Source: an uncultured Hyphomonadaceae bacterium
GTDB taxonomy: Bacteria > Pseudomonadota > Alphaproteobacteria > Caulobacterales > Hyphomonadaceae
DNA: 20,090 bases
Assembly (NCBI GenBank): GCA_938049795.1
Contig: CALLCD010000030.1
Location: forward strand, 1 to 20,090
Direction of reading: 5' to 3'
Translations under genes and position numbers: made by a program
Shown here: piece by piece, positions 14,678 to 20,090 of the stretch
Layout: each line of letters starts with the position of its first letter
Numbering within the stretch: position 1 is the first letter of the stretch
The notes under the pieces: generated by a model
Told to the model about the DNA's origin: nothing
Database searches by the model: none
The model's input: the letters and a program-made list of their open reading frames with translations, nothing else

Positions 14678-15142
14678 ATGGCCGATCTTGAGAACACGCT
14701 GATCCTGGACACCACCAAAGGCAAGGTGACCATTGAACTAAAGCCCGACCTTGCCCCCAATCATGTCGCCCGCATCAAGGAGCTGGCGCGCGAGGGCTTT
14801 TATGACGGCATCGTCTTCCACCGCGTCATTGACGGCTTCATGGCGCAATGCGGTTGCCCCGATGGCACAGGGATGAGCGGCTCGGACAAGCCCGATCTCA
14901 AACAGGAGTTCAATCCCGAACCGCATGTGCGCGGCACGTGTTCGATGGCCCGCACCAACAATCCCGACTCCGCCAATTCGCAATTTTTCATCTGTTTCAA
15001 GCCGTCAGGTTTTCTCGACCGCCAATACACGGTCTGGGGCCAGGTGACCGAAGGCATGGAGCATATTGACCAGCTTAAACGCGGCGAGCCGGTGCGCGAG
15101 CCCGACTCCATTGTCTCCATGAAAGTCGCTGCAGACATTTGA
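14678..15142 (+). CDS. Cyclophilin-type peptidyl-prolyl cis-trans isomerase
   Basis: A 154-residue single-domain cyclophilin that catalyses cis-trans isomerisation of prolyl bonds during folding. The family blocks are clear: VFHRVIDGFMAQCG (44-57 region, with the catalytic-type Arg in FHRV), the GTGMSGSDKPDLKQEF loop, RGTCSMART, NSQFFICF and LDRQYTVWGQV. No signal peptide is visible from this start, so it is probably cytosolic, like PpiB. The start at 14678 has a GGAAAGGG ribosome site 6 bases upstream. The frame is open to 14591, but that extension lacks a ribosome site. It is divergent from the NAD operon and lies 30 bp before the sensor kinase, with which it may be co-transcribed. Confidence 0.95.
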   Translation: MADLENTLILDTTKGKVTIELKPDLAPNHVARIKELAREGFYDGIVFHRVIDGFMAQCGCPDGTGMSGSDKPDLKQEFNPEPHVRGTCSMARTNNPDSANSQFFICFKPSGFLDRQYTVWGQVTEGMEHIDQLKRGEPVREPDSIVSMKVAADI

Positions 15143-15153
15143 GCTTTGCGTCT

Positions 15154-15170
15154 GGAGAGGTAAGCTCTCC
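15154..15170 (+). promoter_or_regulatory. Hairpin containing the ribosome site of the sensor kinase gene
   Basis: GGAGAG (15154-15159) and CTCTCC (15165-15170) form a perfect 6-bp inverted repeat with loop GTAAG, in the gap between the cyclophilin gene and the kinase start at 15173. The left arm is the only good ribosome site, so the folded RNA would hide it. This could limit or couple kinase translation. Confidence 0.4.
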
Positions 15171-15172
15171 TT

Positions 15173-16777
15173 ATGGTGGATGTGTCCCGATCCAGTTCTA
15201 AATTACGCCGCCGCGCCGCTGGCATGGTCGGTTCGCGGATTGCGCGGCTGATTCTGGCGTCGAACATGGCGGGGCTGGCGATTCTGATCGCTGGCGCGAT
15301 GGTGCTCAACGAGATGCGGGCCGGCCTTGTCGTCTCGAAAAAGCAGGATCTGGTCGGTCAGGCCCAGATTTTCACCAATCTTCTTGGTGACGGTGCGACC
15401 ATTGGCCAACCTGAACCGGCGCTCGAGATTGATCTGGCGCGCGACACAATCCGCTCACTGGATCTGCCGATCACCGTGCGTGCGCGGGTCTCCTTACGCG
15501 ATGGCGAAGTGATCGCCGACAGCGTGTTTCTCTCCGACAGGGTGGATGTCTCCGCTTTGCCGCCCTTGCGCGAACCGAGCACCGTGCAGCGTTGGCTTGC
15601 GGGTCTGTCGGGCACAACCGAAGGCCTGTTCTCCTCGCTCGTGCCCAATCGGGGCGGGGATGCGGTGCGCACCCAGACCTTCGAGGAAGAGTTTGCCACT
15701 GCGCTCATCGGAGGTGAGGCGGCAAGCCAGCGCTTCTCGGACAGGGGCCAGCGGGTCATTTCCGTCTCCGTCCCGATCCAGCGCGTCTCGGCGGTTGTTG
15801 GCGTCTTGACCCTCGAGGCCAGCGATGTCGAGGAAATTGTCAGGGCCGAACGCACGGCGCTGATCCCCTTTGTCGGCGTTGCTATGCTTGTCGCGCTCGT
15901 CACGTCAGCCTTGCTCACCCTTGGCATCGCCCGTCCCTTGCGGCGCTTGGCGGTGGCAGCCGACAGGGTCCGCACAGGTCGCTCCGAAAGGCTCGATCTG
16001 CCCCAGATCACCAAGCGCAAGGACGAGATCGGCCAGCTCGCCCAGTCGGTTGACGCCATGACCGACACATTGCTCGACCGCATCACCGCAAATGAACAAT
16101 TCGCCGCCGATGTCGCCCATGAGCTGAAAAACCCGCTCACCTCGATCCGCTCGGCCGTCGAAACCGCCGAAATGGTCAAGGATGACCCCGTAGCTATGGA
16201 AAAACTGCGCAAAGTCATCGCCAAAGATGTCCAGCGGCTTGACCGGCTGATCACCGATATCTCAAACGCCTCGCGCCTTGAAGCCGAGATCACCCGCAGT
16301 CCGAAAGCCATGCTCGATATTGCCCGCTTCGCGTCGGGCATTGTCCAGACCTATGAGAGCCACGAAACGCCAAATGTCCGCGTCGTCTTCTCCGATCAGA
16401 CGATGGGCGGCGGACTTCTCGTGCGCGGACGTGACGGCCCGCTCGGGCAGGTCATCCGCAATCTGATCGACAATGCGCGCTCTTTCTCGGCCGAAGGCGG
16501 CGAAGTCCGCGTCACCTTGCATCAGGTGGCCATTGGCGCACAGACCACCGCTCGCCTGATTGTTGATGATGACGGGCCGGGCATCCCCGAGGACAAACTC
16601 GCCAAGATTTTCGAGCGCTTTTACACAGATCGCCCCAAAGGCGCTGATTTCGGGAACAATTCCGGCCTCGGCCTCTCCATCGTCAAACAGATCATCGACA
16701 CCCATCTGGGCACCGTCGAAGCCCAGACCCGCCCTGAAGGCGGCGCGCGCTTTATCGTGGATTTGCCCGCCGAATAG
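15173..16777 (+). CDS. ChvG-like sensor histidine kinase
   Basis: A 534-residue inner-membrane sensor histidine kinase. A basic N-terminus leads to membrane segment 1 (about 25-47), a periplasmic sensor region (48-229), membrane segment 2 (230-251) and a HAMP linker (about 252-303). The dimerisation domain has the phospho-acceptor His316 in FAADVAHELKNPL. The ATPase domain shows the N-box around Asn430-Asn434, the G1 box DDDGPGIP (465-472), an F-box near FERFY (480-484) and the G2 box SGLGLSIVKQI. The sensor layout and ELKNPL motif resemble ChvG/ExoS of the alphaproteobacterial ChvG-ChvI system, which responds to envelope or acid stress. A response regulator and the usual hprK neighbour are both absent here, so its partner must be elsewhere, and the name is by resemblance. 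Confidence 0.88.
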   Translation: MVDVSRSSSKLRRRAAGMVGSRIARLILASNMAGLAILIAGAMVLNEMRAGLVVSKKQDLVGQAQIFTNLLGDGATIGQPEPALEIDLARDTIRSLDLPITVRARVSLRDGEVIADSVFLSDRVDVSALPPLREPSTVQRWLAGLSGTTEGLFSSLVPNRGGDAVRTQTFEEEFATALIGGEAASQRFSDRGQRVISVSVPIQRVSAVVGVLTLEASDVEEIVRAERTALIPFVGVAMLVALVTSALLTLGIARPLRRLAVAADRVRTGRSERLDLPQITKRKDEIGQLAQSVDAMTDTLLDRITANEQFAADVAHELKNPLTSIRSAVETAEMVKDDPVAMEKLRKVIAKDVQRLDRLITDISNASRLEAEITRSPKAMLDIARFASGIVQTYESHETPNVRVVFSDQTMGGGLLVRGRDGPLGQVIRNLIDNARSFSAEGGEVRVTLHQVAIGAQTTARLIVDDDGPGIPEDKLAKIFERFYTDRPKGADFGNNSGLGLSIVKQIIDTHLGTVEAQTRPEGGARFIVDLPAE

Positions 16778-16823
16778 GCCCGTCCGCACTCTGATCGGCC
16801 CCAAATCACTCTGACGGGGCACC

Positions 16824-16857
16824 TTGCCAAGTCCGTTTCGGCCGCTAACACTGGCAA
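16824..16857. repeat. Spaced inverted repeat before the beta-helix gene
   Basis: TTGCCA (16824-16829) and TGGCAA (16852-16857) are perfect inverted copies 22 bp apart in the 103-bp gap between the kinase gene and the beta-helix lipoprotein gene, ending 23 bp before the latter's start. It could be a regulator site. No clear -35/-10 pair was found in the gap, and no terminator with a T-run. Confidence 0.25.
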
Positions 16858-16880
16858 AATGACAATCGAAGGGGAAGGTC

Positions 16881-18152
16881 ATGAGCATGAAACCGATATT
16901 TTTCAGCATCAGTGCGGGGATACTCCTGACCGCGTGCGGGGGCACTGACACACCGGCATCAGACGCCGAGCAGGCCAATATTCCCGAACTGCCTCATGTT
17001 CGCACCGTCAGCATTCCCGCCGATGACCGCTTTGTCGAACATCTGCAAACCGCGCTGATTACCGCAAAAGAAGGCGACACAATCGCGCTGCCCGAGGGCA
17101 TCTTCAGCCTCACAGACGGCCTCTCGCTCGATGTGGATCGCGTCACCCTGACCGGCGCTGGCGAAGGCAAAACCGTGCTCAGCTTCAAAGGCCAACAGGG
17201 CGCAGGCGAGGGGCTTCTCGTCACCTCTGATGATGTCACTTTAACCGATTTTACCATGCAGGACACCGCCGGAGACGGCATCAAATCCAAGGGCGCAGAC
17301 CGCATCACCTATCGCGATGTGACCATAGAATGGACCGGCGGACCGCTGGCAACCAATGGCGCCTATGGCGTCTATCCGGTCGAAAGCACTGATGTGCTGA
17401 TTGACGCGGTCACGGTACGCGGCGCGTCAGATGCGGGCATCTATGTCGGTCAGTCACGCAACATCATCGTGCGCAATTCTCTGGTCGAATATAATGTTGC
17501 GGGCATCGAGATCGAAAACTCCATCGGCGCAGACGTGTTCGGCAATGTGGCCGAGCACAATACCGGCGGCATTCTTGTCTTCGATCTACCTGACCTGCCG
17601 CTGGTCGGTGGGCATTCGACACGGATTTTCCGCAACAGGATCGTCAACAACAATACCGGCAATTTCGCCCCGCCCGGCAATATTGTCGCCACCGTGCCTG
17701 CGGGCAGCGGCATCATGGTGCTCGCCAATGAAAACGTGCATATTTTCGACAATGAGTTGGCGGGCAATCAGAGCGCCCATATCCTGCTCGCCGCTTATCA
17801 AGACCCGTTTGAAGACACCCGCTACAATCCGCTTCCGCGCAATGTGGTGATCCGCGACAACACCTATAGCGGCGGCGGGGACGCCCCCCAAGGTGCGCTG
17901 TCGGAGATCGCCGCAGCGCTTGGCGGCGCACTTCCGGCAATTGTCTGGGATGGCGTCACAGCTTGGGGCGAACGCACCTCTGACGACATCAATCTGACCA
18001 TCGCCGAAGATGACAGCATCGGCTTTATCAGCTTCGGCTTCGGGGCCTATCCGCTTGATCCGGCCGCGATGTCGCCTTCGCCAGACCGGCCAGCTTCCAC
18101 GCCGGTCGATGAACCGGCCCCGATTGTGATCGGCCATGATCAGGCGAGCTAA
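16881..18152 (+). CDS. Parallel beta-helix repeat lipoprotein (TIGR03805-type)
   Basis: A 423-residue lipoprotein. The signal peptide ends in a lipobox, LLTAC, with lipid-bearing Cys19. Gly at +2 favours the outer membrane by the standard sorting rule. Residues ~60-260 are right-handed beta-helix coils, with repeated turns such as GDGIKSKGADRITYRDVTIE, SDAGIYVGQSRNIIVRNSLV and AGIEIENSIGADVFGN. A second block at about 235-330 carries more Asn-rich turns (NRIVNNNTGN, NENVHIFDNELAGNQS). The tail is Pro-rich. The fold is shared with pectate lyases and NosD, but no catalytic set can be assigned. It overlaps the next gene, a diheme cytochrome, by 17 bp. I recall these two families as a recurrent pair first defined from Hyphomonas-type genomes. 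Function is unknown; polysaccharide binding or cleavage is a guess. Confidence 0.88.
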   Translation: MSMKPIFFSISAGILLTACGGTDTPASDAEQANIPELPHVRTVSIPADDRFVEHLQTALITAKEGDTIALPEGIFSLTDGLSLDVDRVTLTGAGEGKTVLSFKGQQGAGEGLLVTSDDVTLTDFTMQDTAGDGIKSKGADRITYRDVTIEWTGGPLATNGAYGVYPVESTDVLIDAVTVRGASDAGIYVGQSRNIIVRNSLVEYNVAGIEIENSIGADVFGNVAEHNTGGILVFDLPDLPLVGGHSTRIFRNRIVNNNTGNFAPPGNIVATVPAGSGIMVLANENVHIFDNELAGNQSAHILLAAYQDPFEDTRYNPLPRNVVIRDNTYSGGGDAPQGALSEIAAALGGALPAIVWDGVTAWGERTSDDINLTIAEDDSIGFISFGFGAYPLDPAAMSPSPDRPASTPVDEPAPIVIGHDQAS

Positions 18153-19185
18153 AACGGCGAGATCCCGAGAGCGCCAATGCAAGGTCTTCGCGGGCCTTAT
18201 CGTCGCCGCGCTGCTCGCCGCCTGCGCCGCACCGGCTCAGAATCCAGCCGGACCAGACATGTCCGTCATTCTCGCCGATGAGCCCGCACCGACCCTTGCA
18301 GACTATGGCCTCTTCCACGACACCGCCGCCACCGAACCCGCCGCCCGCGTCCGCCCCTATGATCTGATCAACCCGCTCTTCTCCGACCATGCCGCCAAAA
18401 CACGGCTCGTCTTTGTCCCCGAAGGCACCCATGCAGAGTATGAGGAAACCGATGTCTTGGCCCTGCCGGTCGGCTCTGTGCTGGTCAAAAGCTTCGGATA
18501 CAACGAGACAGGCCGGATCGAAACACGGCTGCTCATCCACAAACCCGCAGGCTGGGTCGGCTATCCTTATGTCTGGAATGAGGACCAGACCGAAGCGCGC
18601 TACACCCCCATCGGCGCCAAAGGTAATATCGAGATTGCCAATCCAGCAGGGGAGATCATCGGTTTCGAATACGCCGTGCCAAACCAGAACCAGTGCAAAA
18701 CCTGCCATCGGGCGGGCGACGCCATTGTCCCCATCGGCCCCAAAGCGCGCAATCTCGGCGCAGATCAACTTGCAAACTGGACCGAAGCGGGACTTTTAGC
18801 AGGCGCACCGCAGAAAATTGCAGACGTGCCGTCCATCGCGAATGCCCAAGGCACGCTCAACGCCAGAGCGCGCGCCTATCTCGACATCAACTGCGCCCAT
18901 TGCCACAAAGCCGACGGAGCCGCGTCCAATTCCGGCCTCTGGCTCGACTGGACCGAAGACAATCCCGTCCGGCTTGGTGTCGGCAAACACCCCACCGCTG
19001 CAGGGCGCGGGGCAGGCGCGCTCCGGCTGGTGATCGAGCCCGGCGATCCGGAGGTTTCCATCCTCGCCTTTCGCATGGCCTCTGCCGAAGCAGGGGTCGC
19101 CATGCCCGAGCTTGGACGCCGTATTGTCGATGAAGATGGGGTAAATCTGATAAACCAGTGGATTGAGGAATTTCCAAATGATTAA
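18136..19185 (+). CDS. Diheme c-type cytochrome lipoprotein (SO2930/HNE_0200 family)
   Basis: A 349-residue predicted lipoprotein: a basic N-terminus, a hydrophobic stretch and the lipobox LLAAC with Cys30, with Ala at +2 pointing to the outer membrane. It has two covalent-heme motifs, CKTCH (187-191) and CAHCH (253-257). A Met-rich region near 315-326 (RMASAEAGVAMPELG) could supply an axial ligand. The N-terminal half (about 55-180) is heme-free and carries the NPLFSDHAAKTRLVFVPEG block typical of this family. It overlaps the beta-helix gene by 17 bp, so the two are surely co-expressed and probably form one complex at the outer membrane, passing electrons to or from an unknown partner. No oxidase or dehydrogenase gene is nearby. 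The family has no established function that I know of. Confidence 0.88.
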   Translation: MIRRAKTARSRERQCKVFAGLIVAALLAACAAPAQNPAGPDMSVILADEPAPTLADYGLFHDTAATEPAARVRPYDLINPLFSDHAAKTRLVFVPEGTHAEYEETDVLALPVGSVLVKSFGYNETGRIETRLLIHKPAGWVGYPYVWNEDQTEARYTPIGAKGNIEIANPAGEIIGFEYAVPNQNQCKTCHRAGDAIVPIGPKARNLGADQLANWTEAGLLAGAPQKIADVPSIANAQGTLNARARAYLDINCAHCHKADGAASNSGLWLDWTEDNPVRLGVGKHPTAAGRGAGALRLVIEPGDPEVSILAFRMASAEAGVAMPELGRRIVDEDGVNLINQWIEEFPND

Positions 19186-19191
19186 AGCGCG

Positions 19192-19206
19192 TTAACCTCG
19201 GATTAA
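19192..19206 (+). promoter_or_regulatory. CtrA-binding box upstream of the DivL-like gene
   Basis: TTAA (19192-19195), seven bases, then TTAA (19203-19206) followed by C exactly matches the full CtrA consensus TTAA-N7-TTAA. A further TTAA at 19182-19185 is spaced by 6 rather than 7, and TTAAC at 19225-19229 is a half site. It lies about 80 bp before the kinase start, where an activator or repressor would act. TATAGT at 19242-19247 could be the -10. CtrA is the cell-cycle master regulator in this part of the Alphaproteobacteria. Confidence 0.65.
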
Positions 19207-19283
19207 CGCAATCACCGCAAATCATTAACACTTGTAAAGTGTATAGTGGTCGCAAAAGCGTGCGATCACAGGAGTAATAGAAA

Positions 19284-20090
19284 ATGACCCTTACTGGCGA
19301 TCAAGTCCCATTCATACTGGCCCTCGGCACAGCCGCGCTGTCCCTGGCGTCTCTTTTGTGGGCTTTGCGCATCTCCGATGGCGCACGCGGCGCAGCAAAG
19401 AAATTCCGCGAGCGTGCCAGCCAGCTTGAAGAGCAATTGGCCCGGTCCGACAGCGTTTTCGGCGCACATCCGGGCGTTATTCTGGTCTGGGAAGGTGATG
19501 CGCTCGAGCACGAAGGCGACGAGATCACGCCGCCCCAGCTCTATGGCTCTCTGGCCGCGCTCGCAGGGCTCCTGAAATACACAGATGAAGCTATTTCAAC
19601 CGATCCCGCCGTGCGAATCATCGAAGGCCTTGCTGACCTCGAAGCGCGCGACGGCGTCAAACAGGACACGACCCTGCGCCAGCGCCTCAAAGAACTCCGC
19701 CAGGACGGCACCGCGTTCTCACTGAAAATTATCGGGCCAGGCGAAGCCCATCTCGACGCCGATGGCCGCACCGCAGGCGCACGTGCCGTCGTCTGGATCA
19801 CGGACGCAACAACGCGCGGCATCGAAGAAAGCGCGGCGCGCGGACGGCTCGAAGAGGCGCGGCATGTCATTGCGAGCGATCCGACCGCCTTCCTCGAAAT
19901 GCTGCGCAAATCGCCATTCCCGGCATGGCGCGTCTCCGGCATGGGCAAGCTGCAATGGGCCAATCAGGCCTATCTCGACGCGGTCGAAGCCTCGACGCTC
20001 GATGTCGCGCTCGACCGTCAATTGATGCTCGATGAAAAAGCCAGCGAGCAGATGAAACGGACCATCAATCAGGGGCAGGACATTGACGAG
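19284..20090 (+). CDS. DivL-like PAS sensor histidine kinase, N-terminal part (3' end outside window)
   Basis: The first 269 residues of a protein that runs off the right edge. The ATG at 19284 follows an AGGAG ribosome site. A single membrane segment (about 8-30) is followed by a coiled-coil-like linker (36-57). A degenerate PAS-like region (about 60-180) is followed by a second PAS domain starting near 200, where SPFPAWRVSGMGKLQWANQAYLDAV resembles the PAS core of DivL. DivL is the Caulobacter pseudo-kinase-like protein that, with CckA, controls CtrA phosphorylation. The phospho-acceptor region (Tyr instead of His in Caulobacter DivL) lies outside the window, so DivL cannot be told from an ordinary PAS histidine kinase. 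A CtrA box upstream supports a cell-cycle role. Confidence 0.7.
   Translation, partial: MTLTGDQVPFILALGTAALSLASLLWALRISDGARGAAKKFRERASQLEEQLARSDSVFGAHPGVILVWEGDALEHEGDEITPPQLYGSLAALAGLLKYTDEAISTDPAVRIIEGLADLEARDGVKQDTTLRQRLKELRQDGTAFSLKIIGPGEAHLDADGRTAGARAVVWITDATTRGIEESAARGRLEEARHVIASDPTAFLEMLRKSPFPAWRVSGMGKLQWANQAYLDAVEASTLDVALDRQLMLDEKASEQMKRTINQGQDIDE

Noticed and set aside
13447..14691. Long open frame (414 codons) on the plus strand opposite the NadM-Nudix gene
   Set aside because: It is the antisense of a gene with complete catalytic motifs, shows no recognisable domain, and arises from GC-rich codon bias.

Overview
The window is a gene-dense stretch of an alphaproteobacterial chromosome, GC-rich by eye and with short intergenic gaps. 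Several things point to the stalked or budding Caulobacterales/Maricaulales-Hyphomonadaceae side of the class. There is a ChvG-type sensor kinase and the 5' end of a DivL-like PAS kinase with a textbook CtrA box in front of it. There is also a beta-helix lipoprotein/diheme cytochrome pair of the kind first defined around Hyphomonas neptunium. No insertion sequence, prophage, CRISPR array, tRNA or rRNA is visible. The placement is inferred from gene content only.

Layout. 1-3511: the C-terminal part of a bacterial alpha-2-macroglobulin, whose thioester motif lies within the first 20 bases, overlapping pbpC (penicillin-binding protein 1C) by 4 bp. 3644-4333: an exported methionine sulfoxide reductase A. 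4355-6049 (minus): a lone GT39 membrane glycosyltransferase. 6323-8564: an agmatine-to-putrescine operon (agmatine deiminase, N-carbamoylputrescine amidase) with a MmcQ/YjbR-like third gene. 8584-9667: a TetR regulator divergent from a PaaI-type hotdog thioesterase. 9739-10808: a 68-residue membrane protein overlapping a histidine-box desaturase/carotene-hydroxylase-like enzyme, behind a good sigma70-type promoter. 10888-11877: a DUF3137 membrane protein. 11945-14475 (minus): a two-gene NAD salvage operon, a NadM-Nudix fusion followed by a nicotinamide phosphoribosyltransferase. 14678-16777: a cyclophilin and the ChvG-like kinase. 16881-19185: the beta-helix lipoprotein and diheme cytochrome lipoprotein. 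19284-end: the DivL-like kinase, cut by the window edge.

How the genes work together. The A2M/PbpC pair is thought to protect and repair the periplasm after envelope attack, and the exported MsrA and ChvG-like kinase also belong to envelope maintenance. AguA and AguB act in series to make putrescine. The NAD pair converts nicotinamide to NMN and then to NAD. Both NAD genes carry the same 11-base core inside a perfect inverted repeat, at the predicted transcription start of the first gene and at the ribosome-binding site of the second.

Most promising second looks: (i) the shared inverted repeat in the NAD operon; (ii) the exact TTAA-N7-TTAA CtrA box before the DivL-like gene; (iii) the beta-helix/diheme cytochrome lipoprotein pair, a conserved partnership with no assigned function that I know of; (iv) the small membrane protein coupled to the desaturase.
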